Below are positions 33,068 to 43,336 of a stretch of 48,619 nt of DNA, piece by piece (position 1 is the first letter of the stretch; every line of letters begins with the position of its first letter). The translations under genes were made by a program, and so were the position numbers. The notes beneath the pieces are model-generated. The model saw nothing but the letters and a program-made list of their open reading frames with translations. It was not told where the DNA came from and did not search any database. This DNA comes from Saprospiraceae bacterium (GTDB lineage Bacteria > Bacteroidota > Bacteroidia > Chitinophagales > Saprospiraceae): NCBI GenBank assembly GCA_020629915.1, contig JAHDCK010000002.1, forward strand, positions 1 through 48,619, in the 5' to 3' direction.

Positions 33068-33276
33068 AAGCGTTTTATTTTTATAATTTTAAAATAAATG
33101 AGTTATAATTTTATAACGCTTTGTCTAAAAAAAGGAACAGGTTGGCGGGATGTTTTTTGAAGATTTTTTTGACCTACTTGCACCGGAGGTTTATTGGTTT
33201 TAAAAAGTCAGTGCTTACTTTAATAACGAAACAACAAAGAAAGGATACAGAGATGAATTTTAATTATATAAAAACA

Positions 33277-33308
33277 AAAAGCCCAACTCAAAAATGAGTC
33301 GGGCTTTT
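33277..33308 (-). terminator. Terminator of gldK-gldL-gldM-gldN
   Basis: AAAAGCCC...GGGCTTTT with an inner ACTCA/TGAGT stem around AAAA; on the minus strand a T-run follows. It ends the main gld operon before the second gldM. Confidence 0.85.
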
Positions 33309-33331
33309 AAATATTTTAAGAATTTAAATTC

Positions 33332-34201
33332 CTAGTAAGACCATAAGTCGTGCTCGAAGTTAAAAATCTTATCGTGGATTTTTTGTGCTTCCAAAAGTAG
33401 ATCCACTTCAGATTTGTAATCTTTTAAACGTCTGTCATAAACGTTAGACTCCTTATAGACATAGCTGGAAAAGAAACGCATTTCTAATAAATCCTCCCAA
33501 CTCAAAACCCCGGCATCATTAAACATATTAAATGCTTTGTGGCGCGCAAGTGTTTCACGGCAGTCAGGATAATAAATCCAGAACATCGGCTGTTCATAGC
33601 GGAAGTTTCCATTATCGTCATTTACGTCTCTCAATGGAGAAATTCCAAGGATACGTACACGCAATTGAGAAGCTTCGGCATCAAAGAACCAAACCTCTTT
33701 CACACGGAAACGTTTGATATCTTCCCAGTTCAAATCGTTTCTCACGATTTCAACTTTTTCCTCGTAGGTCTCCGGGTCCATGATATAAACCGTATCAACG
33801 GATGAACCCATAGAAGAAGCCTCATTTGGATCTAATTTATTAGTGAAATCTTCATCGCTGTACACATTGATTTCTCCATCAATAGCAGCATCCATCAGGA
33901 TATTGATAAAAGGAGCTTTTGGATAAACAAAAGTCTTATTAATTTTTTCTCCAACATCAATAACTCTCCAGATACGCTTTTCCCAGAAAATATCGTGCTC
34001 TCGCAAATGATCATAAGCCAGGATTTTCTTTTCCTGCATAATCGTGCGCTCTACAATATCATCTAATGGCGCATCTTCGTCCGGATCACTGGATTCTGTT
34101 TTTGTTCCGCTTTCAATTTGAGCGAAGGCAGAATTGCTCAATAGCATTCCTCCGGATAACATCACTAATAATAAAAGGAATTTAAACTTCATCTTAATCA
34201 A
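33332..34201 (-). CDS. gldN: T9SS ring protein GldN
   Basis: Periplasmic partner of GldK in the ring beneath the outer membrane (PorN in Porphyromonas). It has 289 residues with signal peptide FKFLLLLVMLSGGMLLSNSAFA, the conserved DDIVERTIMQEKKILAYDHLREHDIFWEKRIWRVIDVGEKINKTF region (given here only in outline), and C-terminal FNFEHDLWSY. It follows gldM by 61 bases in the K-L-M-N operon. Intact. Confidence 0.92.
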   Translation of the reverse strand: MIKMKFKFLLLLVMLSGGMLLSNSAFAQIESGTKTESSDPDEDAPLDDIVERTIMQEKKILAYDHLREHDIFWEKRIWRVIDVGEKINKTFVYPKAPFINILMDAAIDGEINVYSDEDFTNKLDPNEASSMGSSVDTVYIMDPETYEEKVEIVRNDLNWEDIKRFRVKEVWFFDAEASQLRVRILGISPLRDVNDDNGNFRYEQPMFWIYYPDCRETLARHKAFNMFNDAGVLSWEDLLEMRFFSSYVYKESNVYDRRLKDYKSEVDLLLEAQKIHDKIFNFEHDLWSY

Positions 34202-34262
34202 TTTTTATAATTCTGTACTCAGTAATTCAGCAAAAATCAGGTTATAAAAACGCTTTTTGGTT

Positions 34263-35909
34263 TTACTTTATTTTGAAAACCAGCGAGTTAATCTTACGAG
34301 CTGCAGGGTCACCCGGGCACTTAGTTTTTACATTATCGTAATAATAAATGTCTCCTGGTTTGGCTTGCATAACTAGGTTTTTACTCTTGCTGTCGTAACG
34401 TGGTCCCCTGTTAGGATTAGAAACCGGGTCTGCTCTTTTAGCTACACGAGTTAATTCAAATCCAACAATATTACACTTCGCATCGAAGTCGAAGTTTTTG
34501 AGGATAGCAGCTACACCACCTTGTGCTTTGAACTCACCGTTACCCATAGACTTACTGTCGTGCTTACCCAACTGGGCAACCGGGTCAGGAATTCTTTTCA
34601 CACGGAAGTCAAACTTCTGAGAAAATCCTTCAGCAGATACTGTAATACTAGCTGAACCTGGAGAGGTAGCACGGACATTGTACTTCCCTTTTCCTCCGGT
34701 CATTGTACCACCAGAACAAGTTGCTTTGACTTTATTAGAATTCGCACCTGCTACAGATACTTCAACCGGGTTATCTACACCAATGTAGAAAACATTCATT
34801 TTAGTTAAAGAAACCGTTGCGGAACGTACCCCAACTTCATATTCAAATTCAGAGTTACCACTCATTTTTTCACCTGAAAGTGGGTTGGTTACACTAGCTG
34901 TGAGTTTCAGCGTTCTTTTACCAAGGGAATTTGCAGTTTCTGAAAACTGTCCTTTCCCTTCAGCGTTCAAACTAACTCTTTGCCCGTTTACCGAAATGCT
35001 TGAGGTCTTTGCAAATTCGCTGGAGAAAGCACCGATAGCTACTTCTGCTTCAAATTTTTCTCCTTTGATTACATATCCTCTTTTTGCATTCATTACCGGG
35101 AAGAATTTATTCAATTTCAACTCACGACCACCAACAAGACCTGCAAGGTCATTTACCATAATGGCTTCGGCAGCGCGCGCATCAGATTTAAATTTTTCCA
35201 ATTTAGGCAAGCAAGCAGCAAAAGGCATTTGGTAGAAGTTGTATTCTCCCCATGATTTTTTGCCTGAGCTTACCCAACTGCTATCAATAGCCAGCGTAAG
35301 GTTATCTTCAAAGCTCTTTATCTTAGAATCAATCTCGCTTTTCTGCAATTTTGCTTCTTTTTGACAAGCACGCATTGTTTTGGCATAGATATCAATCATC
35401 TCTCCACGCGTTCTTTGAATTAAGCTTTCCAGACTATCAGCCTTATGTTGTTTTACCATATACCAAGTTGTCCAGTCTTTATCCTTACCCGGTAACGGGC
35501 GTCCGCCTTTATCGGCAGCAGCATAATATTCAAGATTATCTTTGGAGATATCTGGAATAAAACTGGCTATCTGGTCATCTGATAACTCTTGTCTTTTTGT
35601 ACAAACAACAAAAAGTGCTTTTTTATATTCATCAACCTGATCAGCAAATTCCCCTACAAATTCCTGGATTTCGGAAATCCCCGCATTAAGCGGTTTTTCA
35701 AGAGCAGGTTTTTTCTTCAGAATAGGTTGAATACTTTCTTTAGTACTTTTCACAGATTGGGAAGTTAATGCATTGGATTTTTGCATAGATTCATCCAAAT
35801 CGTAAAAGGCATTCATTATCTCCGCAGAGATATTTAGTGCCAGCAGTGCCATCAACACCAGATACATCAGGTTGATCATCAACTGCCGGGGTTCCTTTGG
35901 AATAGACAT
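34263..35909 (-). CDS. gldM: T9SS motor protein GldM
   Basis: Inner-membrane motor subunit that with GldL converts proton-motive force to rotation and reaches through the periplasm to GldK/N. It has 548 residues with one N-terminal helix (about 11-30, MINLMYLVLMALLALNISAE), then four periplasmic domains. KFFPVMNAKRGYVIKGEKFEAEV and VGVRSATVSLTKMNVFYIG mark the Ig-like D2-D3 region. Follows gldL by 50 bases. Confidence 0.93.
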   Translation of the reverse strand: MSIPKEPRQLMINLMYLVLMALLALNISAEIMNAFYDLDESMQKSNALTSQSVKSTKESIQPILKKKPALEKPLNAGISEIQEFVGEFADQVDEYKKALFVVCTKRQELSDDQIASFIPDISKDNLEYYAAADKGGRPLPGKDKDWTTWYMVKQHKADSLESLIQRTRGEMIDIYAKTMRACQKEAKLQKSEIDSKIKSFEDNLTLAIDSSWVSSGKKSWGEYNFYQMPFAACLPKLEKFKSDARAAEAIMVNDLAGLVGGRELKLNKFFPVMNAKRGYVIKGEKFEAEVAIGAFSSEFAKTSSISVNGQRVSLNAEGKGQFSETANSLGKRTLKLTASVTNPLSGEKMSGNSEFEYEVGVRSATVSLTKMNVFYIGVDNPVEVSVAGANSNKVKATCSGGTMTGGKGKYNVRATSPGSASITVSAEGFSQKFDFRVKRIPDPVAQLGKHDSKSMGNGEFKAQGGVAAILKNFDFDAKCNIVGFELTRVAKRADPVSNPNRGPRYDSKSKNLVMQAKPGDIYYYDNVKTKCPGDPAARKINSLVFKIK

Positions 35910-35959
35910 TTACCTTTATGTTTTTGTCAGTTAATTAAAAAGATTCCTTCCGGCATTAA

Positions 35960-36547
35960 TTATTTACCACCGATGTTAGACATTGCTCCGAGGATGTTAC
36001 CATATACGGAGTTCAAAGAACCTAGGTTTTTGTTAAGGGCAGATAATTGCTCTTTGTACACTTTAGTATCTTCAATAGATTCGTTGATATTGGCCATTGC
36101 CTCGTTCAAATTAGAGTAGAAGGTACCCATTTTTTGAATTTGTTCGCTGGTTCCGGAAAAATCAACTTCCTGAAGTGCTTTCAAAGAGGAAAGGCTGCCG
36201 GACATGACCTGTAATTCAGATAACATGCCATCTAACTGACCTTCCATTTTTTCAGTATTAATGTCCAGATTAGCTCCGCTAGACATTGCCATTGGTTCGA
36301 TTTTAGAGCTATGCTTATCCAGACCTGGGTATAATTTTTCCCAGTAATATTCATTTTCAGGGGGCAAGAGACCGAGGAAGAGGAACATTCCTGCCTCGAT
36401 TAACAGACCTACATAGATCAAACTCACTCCCGGAATAAACTGAACGTGCTCAATTTTTTCCAGTGCTCCTAATAATACGATAGCGGCTCCAACACCAATG
36501 ATGAGGTTTTTAAAGTACTTAAAGCCTTTTGAATGAATGAAACTCAT
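35960..36547 (-). CDS. gldL: T9SS motor protein GldL
   Basis: Inner-membrane stator-like protein with two helices (about 14-32 and 38-60; IIGVGAAIVLLGALEK and LIYVGLLIEAGMFLFLG) holding the acidic residues used for ion translocation. A cytoplasmic helical tail with a coiled coil follows (ALQEVDFSGTSEQIQKMGTF). At 195 residues it is somewhat short but within the family range. Operon partner of gldM. Confidence 0.93.
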   Translation of the reverse strand: MSFIHSKGFKYFKNLIIGVGAAIVLLGALEKIEHVQFIPGVSLIYVGLLIEAGMFLFLGLLPPENEYYWEKLYPGLDKHSSKIEPMAMSSGANLDINTEKMEGQLDGMLSELQVMSGSLSSLKALQEVDFSGTSEQIQKMGTFYSNLNEAMANINESIEDTKVYKEQLSALNKNLGSLNSVYGNILGAMSNIGGK

Positions 36548-36678
36548 TTCTAAATTGTTTTTAGTAAGTTAGTAAAAATGCTTGCTGATTAAAACAGTGG
36601 GTTATTACAGAAATACACCCAACTTTACAGCATAATGAAAAGCTGGGTGAAAGTAACAATTTTTTTATCGGGATTTAA

Positions 36679-37917
36679 TTATTTGAAATCGTTCATAGAA
36701 CGTCCTAAGAATGTCAGAGCACTACGGAATCCAATATAGGATTTAGCCGTATCCTGATATTCCCAATGTCTGACATTAGTCTGCAGATAGTGACCAACAT
36801 CTTTCCAGGAACCTCCCTTCACAACTTTACGCTTCATTGCTTCAGAATCATCTTCTTTTGCATTATAGGTAATAGTTGGATTTAAATCATGCGAGAAGCT
36901 ATAGGTATTTTCGTAGAATGCAGATTGCGTCCATTCTGCTGCATTACCTGACATATTGAACAATCCATAATCATTCGGGAAGTAAGCATCGGCTTTTACC
37001 GTATACAATCCACCATCTTCCGGATAGTTACCACGGCCAGGCTTGAAGTTTGCTAGCAAACAGCCTTTTGCATTTCTTAGATAATAACCTCCCCAGGGAA
37101 AGGGTGCAAAGTCATGTCCACCTCTGGAAGCATACTCCCATTCTGTTTCGGTGGGTAATCTAAAATCTTCTGACATAACACCATCTTCTGCATATTTATT
37201 CCAAAGTAGCGTCCGCCAGTAGTTAAATGCATTTGCCATTTTCCAGGTAACACCTACTACCGGATAGTCATCAAATGCCGGGTGAGTATAATATTGACGA
37301 GTCATAGGCTCGTTATAAGAGTAGGTAAAATCTCTTACCCACACCATTTCATCCGGATAGATTTCGGTTTGATCTTCCATGACGTATTTCGAACGGTTGA
37401 AACGATCCTTATCATGAGCTGCTCGTTTCCAGTCATACCATTTATAGGTAAAAACCATTTTGCTTGGGTCAAACTCTTTTCTCCCCATGATTCTTTGCTC
37501 TTCCGGGTAATACATTTCTTCAAGGGATTCATCTTCATAATCCACTTCGATGTCCCAATCAATCATTTCATTTCCATTATCATCTTCGGTCATGTTACCC
37601 ATGATATTGTGAGCCACAGAGTCGCGAACCCATTGAACGAACTGGCGATACTCGTTATTAGTGATCTCCGTATCATCCATATAAAAGCCCTGAATGGAAA
37701 TGGATTTAGAACGGTGAATCATTGTCATTCTGACGTCTTGATCACCTGTTCCAATGTGTAATGTCCCGGAAGGGATGTAAACCATGCCGTAAGGGTTGAT
37801 ACCTTTCCAGGATGGTCTATCTAAAACTCCAATGAGTTGTCCGCTCTCTCTGCTGCCACAAGAAGCAACTAACAATATCATAAAGAGAGCAATTGACGAT
37901 TTTACATACTTTTTCAT
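36679..37917 (-). CDS. gldK: T9SS lipoprotein GldK
   Basis: Outer-membrane-associated lipoprotein forming the GldK/GldN ring. The open frame starts at 37941, but ATG 37917 gives a proper lipoprotein signal (MKKYVKSSIALFMILLVASC), so I place the start there. The rest is an FGE-sulfatase (formylglycine-generating-enzyme-like) domain, seen in FRLPTETEWEYASRGG and NMSGNAAEWTQSAFY, ending VRHWEYQDTAKSYIGFRSAL. The catalytic cysteines of true FGE are not needed here and I see none in position. First gene of the gld operon. Confidence 0.93.
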   Translation of the reverse strand: MKKYVKSSIALFMILLVASCGSRESGQLIGVLDRPSWKGINPYGMVYIPSGTLHIGTGDQDVRMTMIHRSKSISIQGFYMDDTEITNNEYRQFVQWVRDSVAHNIMGNMTEDDNGNEMIDWDIEVDYEDESLEEMYYPEEQRIMGRKEFDPSKMVFTYKWYDWKRAAHDKDRFNRSKYVMEDQTEIYPDEMVWVRDFTYSYNEPMTRQYYTHPAFDDYPVVGVTWKMANAFNYWRTLLWNKYAEDGVMSEDFRLPTETEWEYASRGGHDFAPFPWGGYYLRNAKGCLLANFKPGRGNYPEDGGLYTVKADAYFPNDYGLFNMSGNAAEWTQSAFYENTYSFSHDLNPTITYNAKEDDSEAMKRKVVKGGSWKDVGHYLQTNVRHWEYQDTAKSYIGFRSALTFLGRSMNDFK

Positions 37918-37941
37918 ACTAGCACCCGTGTTTTCCTTCAA

Positions 37942-38256
37942 TTTTTGAAAAAATTTAAACCAAAAAATAAAGTGTCTGTAAATATAGGGGGTTTAAAAAA
38001 GAATAAGAAAAAAAATTCCTCTTTTATCTTACAAATGTTTCAGAAATGTTCAGAACAAAAAAATTTTTGTTCAAAAACAGTACTCATTTCAAACTTATAG
38101 TCTATTCAATTTACCTGATGAAATTCGCTTTAAAGCATTATTGTAATGTAATGCTTCTATTTACCTGCCCGGGGGGAGGTCGCTAAATTATTAGGTTATC
38201 GATTAAGTATTTTTATTTTCCCCAGAAGATATCTAATCAACCTAATGAAAGGACGA
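37942..38256. other. Spacer between porP and gldK
   Basis: 315 bases without a gene. It contains a hairpin at 38133-38156 (AAGCATTA/TAATGCTT) and a longer interrupted one at 38190-38246 (ATTAGGTT/AACCTAAT with inner GATTA/TAATC). The latter comes right after the porP stop and may end its transcript, although it has no U-run. On the minus strand TATATTTA near 37990 is a weak -7 candidate for gldK. Confidence 0.45.
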
Positions 38257-39243
38257 TTAAAGAAATCTTGGGTTATAAATAATTTTAGATGGAACAGCCC
38301 CCCCTAACTTTTTATTCAGATTATAATTGAACATCAATTCATGTGAGCCATTACTAACGCTGCTTAAGTTTGAAAGGGTCAGATCATAGGCATAAGCCAC
38401 TGTCACTTTTTCTGAGACTTTTAATCCGGCAGTAAAAACAACCGAATCCAGAGTATTCTGACTGTATCCTCTAAACGATACCCCGCCAAATATATTGCCA
38501 TTATAGCGTCCTATTATGGAGAAATCTAACTGGTGTTCAGTTAAGTCAGACTTAAAATAAACGGAAGGCTTCAAGGCAAGATTGTCACTTACTTCTAAGT
38601 TATAAGCAAATATAGCAAAATAATTTCTTAAAAATTGAAACTTTGTGACACCAATCGTGTTGAAGTCTGCTGTAAGCTCAGGTAATTGATTTGCAGAAAT
38701 GCCAATTTCAATATTTTTAGATTGAAAATATACGCCAGCTCTTGCAGTGGGAGCTATAGCGCTTTCTATGCCTTGAGGGATAAAATTATCATTATGTGAG
38801 ATTAGGTTTCCTTCCGGATCAAAAGTTCCTTCCGGTGCTCTAAGCTGGTTGCCATCTAATGTTTTTTGGACAACTCCACCATCCAGACCTATGGATAAAA
38901 TGCTGGTTCTACTCAGCTTTAAATGATAGGCATAAGCCATAGAAATTTGTGTATTTCGCTCTGCTCCAAGAATATCGTTATCGAGTTGAATTCCTATTGC
39001 TCCTCCCAAATAATACCATGGGAGATGGGCATTTAAATTTTGGTTGGAGGGGCTACCTTCCAGTCCGGCCCACTGTTTACGGTAAACTCCGGTTATACTA
39101 AGCGAATTATCCAGGCCTGCGTAAGCCGGATTGAATGCATATTGATTAAAAAAATACATGCTGTATTGAGGAGCTTGCTGAGCTACAAGATCAGCCAGAA
39201 GTAAAAAAGCAAAAACAGGAGTCAGGAAGTAGATTTTTTTCAT
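38257..39243 (-). CDS. PorP/SprF-family T9SS outer-membrane protein
   Basis: Outer-membrane barrel protein of 328 residues. It has a signal peptide ([22 protein letters not shown]) and the family opening [26 protein letters not shown], then alternating barrel strands. PorP/SprF proteins tether to the GldJ/K ring and assist secretion of specific substrates such as SprB-repeat adhesins; the CotH protein in this window has SprB repeats. Start overlaps the stop of the DUF255 gene by 4 bases (ATGA), so the two are translationally coupled. Confidence 0.92.
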   Translation of the reverse strand: MKKIYFLTPVFAFLLLADLVAQQAPQYSMYFFNQYAFNPAYAGLDNSLSITGVYRKQWAGLEGSPSNQNLNAHLPWYYLGGAIGIQLDNDILGAERNTQISMAYAYHLKLSRTSILSIGLDGGVVQKTLDGNQLRAPEGTFDPEGNLISHNDNFIPQGIESAIAPTARAGVYFQSKNIEIGISANQLPELTADFNTIGVTKFQFLRNYFAIFAYNLEVSDNLALKPSVYFKSDLTEHQLDFSIIGRYNGNIFGGVSFRGYSQNTLDSVVFTAGLKVSEKVTVAYAYDLTLSNLSSVSNGSHELMFNYNLNKKLGGAVPSKIIYNPRFL

Positions 39244-41321
39244 AAATATGTTTTATTTCTTAGGCGTTTTAACAGGTCTTCTGATGTGTCCACAGGTAAC
39301 TGACAACTATAGTGATGGCACAAGAATATCAAGGTTTTATCCGCAGGCGTTTTTCTATTTAGCAGGGGGTATGTTTCCAGCGCAGAATCATGTCCCATGA
39401 TTATTTTCCCAGGAATAAATTCCTGATTGATTTCTTTTGCTAATGTTTTGAAATTTTTTCCCAAAATGGCAATTTCCGGCAATCCTTTTATTAAATCCTG
39501 CAAGGAGATAGCCCATTGAGAAAAAGTAGTGGAATATGCTGTGATGGCTCCTTTCATCTGTTTTAGATTCTTTGAGGCTCTTTCACTCCACTCCGACCTG
39601 TTAGACAATACTCCCATCTGTTGCAAATTTTTAACCATAATTGCATTCCCGGAAGGAATAGCCGTATCATATATTTCTTTTTTTCTTACAATTAATGCCT
39701 TCTGACTTTTGGAAGTATAGAAAAATAAGCCGCTGGTCTCATCATAAAATTCTTCAAAAACATATTCTATACAACGCTCTGCACAGCTGAGTAATTGCAA
39801 GTCAAAAGTGTTAAAGTAAACATCTAATAGTGCCTGCACTAAGTATGCGTAGTCTTCTAAAAACCCTGGCTGGGGGTTAACCCTGTTTTTATAAGAATGC
39901 CCTAATGGAAATTCTTCTTCTCCTAGTTGAAAATTTTTTAGCAAAAAATCAAGGGTGTTTTTTGCTAATTGGAGATATTCTGGGTCATTAAGGGCCTCAT
40001 AAGCCCGAACCAACGCAGAAATCATCAAGGCATTCCAGCTCAAAAGGATTTTATCATCCAGTTCCGGCCGAATGCGCTTTGCTCTTAATTGGAGCAATTT
40101 ATCTTTGGCTTTGGTTAACTCGCTTTTGAAGTAATTACAATTTTCAATCTGGTTTTCATTGCAATATGCCTCTACAAACAAAGTCCGGTTCAAAATGTTT
40201 TTCCCTTCCCAATTCCCTGATGTGGTTATATTATAAAAATCACAAAATGATTTCCCAAAAGTTCCCAATGTTTTTTCCACCTCTTCTTTTTCCCAAACGT
40301 AAAATTTCCCTTCCACTCCTTCGGAATCTGCATCCAAGGCAGCATAGAATCCTCCATGCGGGTGTTGCATTTCTCTTTTTAAAAAATCAATGGTTTCTTG
40401 TATAGCTTCCCGGTAGGATGGATTTGGTTTTATTTTATAAAAATCAGACAAAAGCGAAACTAATAGCGCGTTATCATATAACATTTTTTCAAAATGAGGA
40501 ACCAGCCATTCTCTATCAACGGCATACCGGGAAAATCCTCCTCCGAGTTGATCATAAATTCCACCCTTAATCATTTTATCCAAGGAGAGCCTGACGTGAT
40601 TGATAGCTCTCTCATTCCCGGTGTAATAGTGATAGCTTAAAAGATACTGTAAGCTCATCGTTCCCGGAAACTTAGGAGCTCCTCCAAAACCACCTTCCTG
40701 ATCATCCATTTTGTCGGATAAATTTATATATATTTTATGTAGCAAGTCTTCATCTGTACTATTTTCCGTAGTCACTAATGAATCCTCTTTGTTCAAAAAA
40801 GATTTATCAGATTTTTCGATATATTTTTTCAAATTTTTTGCGCGGGTTTCAATTTCATCTCTTCGCTCTCTGTAACTTCTTTCAAGGCTGACCAATACCT
40901 GCATCCATGATGGAAGGTTATATCTGGGGAAGGGAGGAAAATAGGTGCCTCCATAAAACGGCAGTCCGTTGGGTGTCAGAAAACAATTGAGCGGCCAGCC
41001 TCCCCCACCGGTCATAATTTGCAGGGCGTCCATATATATTTGATCGATATCTGGCCTTTCTTCCCGGTCAATTTTTATATTAATAAAATGCTCATTCATA
41101 AATTGAGCGATTTGTTCATCTTCGAAAGATTCTCGTTCCATCACATGACACCAATGGCAACTGGAATACCCGATACTGACTAAAATTGGCTTGTCTTCTA
41201 ACTGAGCTTTTTCGAGAGCCTCATTGCCCCAGGGAAACCAATCCACTGGATTATGTGCATGTTGGAGCAAGTAAGGGCTGGTTTCTTCAGCGAGGCGATT
41301 GGTAAATTTAGGTTTTTTCAT
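39240..41321 (-). CDS. Thioredoxin-fold DUF255 protein (YyaL/SPATA20 family)
   Basis: A 693-residue protein. The N-terminal thioredoxin-like domain has the family sequence [18 protein letters not shown] and the redox motif CHWC (C55, C58). A large (alpha/alpha)6-barrel resembling N-acylglucosamine epimerases/cellobiose epimerases follows ([28 protein letters not shown]). Conserved from bacteria to humans; the biochemical role is unsettled. Coupled to the PorP/SprF gene, an arrangement that may be chance. Intact. Confidence 0.92.
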   Translation of the reverse strand: MKKPKFTNRLAEETSPYLLQHAHNPVDWFPWGNEALEKAQLEDKPILVSIGYSSCHWCHVMERESFEDEQIAQFMNEHFINIKIDREERPDIDQIYMDALQIMTGGGGWPLNCFLTPNGLPFYGGTYFPPFPRYNLPSWMQVLVSLERSYRERRDEIETRAKNLKKYIEKSDKSFLNKEDSLVTTENSTDEDLLHKIYINLSDKMDDQEGGFGGAPKFPGTMSLQYLLSYHYYTGNERAINHVRLSLDKMIKGGIYDQLGGGFSRYAVDREWLVPHFEKMLYDNALLVSLLSDFYKIKPNPSYREAIQETIDFLKREMQHPHGGFYAALDADSEGVEGKFYVWEKEEVEKTLGTFGKSFCDFYNITTSGNWEGKNILNRTLFVEAYCNENQIENCNYFKSELTKAKDKLLQLRAKRIRPELDDKILLSWNALMISALVRAYEALNDPEYLQLAKNTLDFLLKNFQLGEEEFPLGHSYKNRVNPQPGFLEDYAYLVQALLDVYFNTFDLQLLSCAERCIEYVFEEFYDETSGLFFYTSKSQKALIVRKKEIYDTAIPSGNAIMVKNLQQMGVLSNRSEWSERASKNLKQMKGAITAYSTTFSQWAISLQDLIKGLPEIAILGKNFKTLAKEINQEFIPGKIIMGHDSALETYPLLNRKTPADKTLIFLCHHYSCQLPVDTSEDLLKRLRNKTYL

Positions 41322-41332
41322 ATAAATAAAAA

Positions 41333-41357
41333 CCCCGATACCTAAAGGTTATCGGGG
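41333..41357 (-). terminator. Terminator after hemD
   Basis: CCCCGATA and TATCGGGG with inner CC/GG form a stem with a short loop. On the minus strand a T-run follows (GGGGTTTTTATT). It lies 24 bases after the hemD stop and just before the DUF255 gene start. Confidence 0.87.
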
Positions 41358-41380
41358 CTTAAATGTTTTAAAATAATATA

Positions 41381-42175
41381 CTATAAATTATTATTAGATT
41401 CTTTCAGGTAATTATCAATAGCCATTGTCATGGAGGTCAATCCAGGCTGAGGCGCCTTGATATCCAGGATCAGGTTTTTCTCCAGCACGGCTTTACTGGT
41501 TGATTCTCCGTAGGCTGCTATTCTGGTGGCATTTTGCTTAAAGCCCGGAAAGTTCTCATAAAGAGAGTGAATTCCCAATGGGCTAAAGAAGACCAGCATA
41601 TCATAAGTTATATCACTTAAATCAGAGAGGTCGCTGGCGACTGTTCTAAAAAGCATAGTCTCTTCAAAGTCAATTCCGACTTCTTCCAGATAACTGACTA
41701 CGGCTTTACTTCCGAGGTTAGAGTTGGGTAACAGAAATTTTTCTGTTTTATATTTATTAAAAGAATTTTTTAAATCCTGAATCTTACGTTCTCCGTAAAA
41801 GACTTTCCGTTTGCGATAAACGATGAAGTGTTGAAGGTAATCTGCGACGGCTTTGGAAAGGCAAAAATATTTAGTTTCCTGAGACATTTTTATACGCAGT
41901 TCTTCACAAATTCTAAAAAAATGCTGGACAGCCTGGCGGCTGGTGAATATAATACAGGGAAAATCTTCCAGTTTTATTTTTTGTTTGCGAAATTCTTTGA
42001 GTGTTACGGACTCAACCTGAATGAATTTTCGGAAATCTACTTTGATGCCAAACTTTTCTTCCAGTTCAAAATAAGGAGAACGTTCGGGTTTGGGCTGAGA
42101 TATGAGGATACTTAAAACGGGTTTTTTTCTTTTATTTACCATTTCGGTAGAATTCAAAGTTTGCTCCATGTTCAA
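41381..42175 (-). CDS. hemD: Uroporphyrinogen-III synthase
   Basis: Closes hydroxymethylbilane to uroporphyrinogen III in haem/tetrapyrrole synthesis. It has 264 residues and the two-domain HemD shape: ILISQPKP at the start of domain 1, PCIIFTSRQAVQHFF, and in domain 2 KFLLPNSNLGSKAVVSYLEE and DMLVFFSPLGIHSLYENF, then IAAYGESTSKAVLE. Sequence conservation in this family is low, so the call leans on these segments and on the DUF4271 neighbour, a common arrangement in Bacteroidota. Confidence 0.87.
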   Translation of the reverse strand: MNMEQTLNSTEMVNKRKKPVLSILISQPKPERSPYFELEEKFGIKVDFRKFIQVESVTLKEFRKQKIKLEDFPCIIFTSRQAVQHFFRICEELRIKMSQETKYFCLSKAVADYLQHFIVYRKRKVFYGERKIQDLKNSFNKYKTEKFLLPNSNLGSKAVVSYLEEVGIDFEETMLFRTVASDLSDLSDITYDMLVFFSPLGIHSLYENFPGFKQNATRIAAYGESTSKAVLEKNLILDIKAPQPGLTSMTMAIDNYLKESNNNL

Positions 42176-42265
42176 AATTTAAGTGGTTGTAATTTAAAAG
42201 AATTCAGTGTGCTTGTCTGGGTTTTCCGAAAGTTAATAAGGTGCAATCGGTCTTTTAATTACAAA

Positions 42266-43273
42266 TCAACTGCTCCACAATAAAATCAATTTCCACAGTA
42301 ATAACAGGGGTGCGATTTCAACGGCGCAAAGGTAAATAAAAAAATGAAATTTATGAAACATAAAAAACTTACTGCCTACAAAAAGACCTCGAAGGGAGCG
42401 GAATAAATAAACTAATCCGAGCAAGCTAAGAGCGGAAAAAATGAGCAGAAACCGAAAATTTTCAGGGGCAAAAGCTACAAATAAAACAAAGGGAATCAAC
42501 CCTATCCCTATGACTTGATTAAAAATATGAATGATAAATTTATATTGCCCTAATTCTTTTTCTACCGGAAAAACAAACCCAAGAAAACTAAGAGTTCCTT
42601 GCTTGAAGGCGGCTAACAAGCCTACTAAAAGGATGCATAATATCAATGCAGCAAAGGACTGATTGATAGCTGAAAAGCCAAAATAATTAGCTGTAAAATA
42701 AAGGAAAGAACCTCCTGTTAGAGCAAAAATAAAGTTCAGTACCCAAAAGGGAGTGGAAGGTTCGTCCCCCCTGTCCCGATAGAGTTGCTGAAACATATTG
42801 TGATTAATAAATGCTTTATATATTTTATTTAAATCCTCCCGATATAAACTCATAACTATGGCTAAAAGAATGAGAATAAACAAGAGAAAAATCGACAATA
42901 AGATTTTAGCCATTTGGCTCTCTTCTCCACTTCGAACACTTTGAATGGATTCCTGGATCTGCTTTTGAATTTCTGGTGCGGGTCCGGCATTTTTGACAAA
43001 GACTACCTCAAAAGGATTCTCTGGTAATACGGACGGATCAGACCAATCCGGCGGATTCACTTCAAAAGGATTGACTTGGGGATCGGGTTTTTTCTGTGGA
43101 GCAGGCGCAGGTTTTGCGGGCGGTTTAGGTGCAGGTTCTTTTTCCAGTAAATGACTCAGCGATTCTCCTTCCTTTTTTAATTCGAAGGGATTGGTCTGCT
43201 TTTGTCCGAACATTTGAACGGACAAAGCTAAACCCAAAATTATCCAAAACAATCTTTTTTGTAAAATGACCAT
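42266..43273 (-). CDS. DUF4271 membrane protein
   Basis: A 335-residue protein with a signal-like N terminus, a long proline-rich linker (about 45-85, KPPAKPAPAPQKKPDPQVNP) and seven or so membrane helices in the C-terminal 220 residues (SIFLLFILILLAIVMSLY, FVLFVAFAPENFRFLLIF). Fits the DUF4271 family that sits upstream of hemD in Bacteroidota. Function unknown. About 90 bases before hemD; likely same operon. Confidence 0.8.
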   Translation of the reverse strand: MVILQKRLFWIILGLALSVQMFGQKQTNPFELKKEGESLSHLLEKEPAPKPPAKPAPAPQKKPDPQVNPFEVNPPDWSDPSVLPENPFEVVFVKNAGPAPEIQKQIQESIQSVRSGEESQMAKILLSIFLLFILILLAIVMSLYREDLNKIYKAFINHNMFQQLYRDRGDEPSTPFWVLNFIFALTGGSFLYFTANYFGFSAINQSFAALILCILLVGLLAAFKQGTLSFLGFVFPVEKELGQYKFIIHIFNQVIGIGLIPFVLFVAFAPENFRFLLIFSALSLLGLVYLFRSLRGLFVGSKFFMFHKFHFFIYLCAVEIAPLLLLWKLILLWSS

Positions 43274-43336
43274 TAAGAAACACGCCTTAAGAAATGCAAA
43301 TATAAAAAACCCAAACAGGGGATTTGAATGGGGCGT

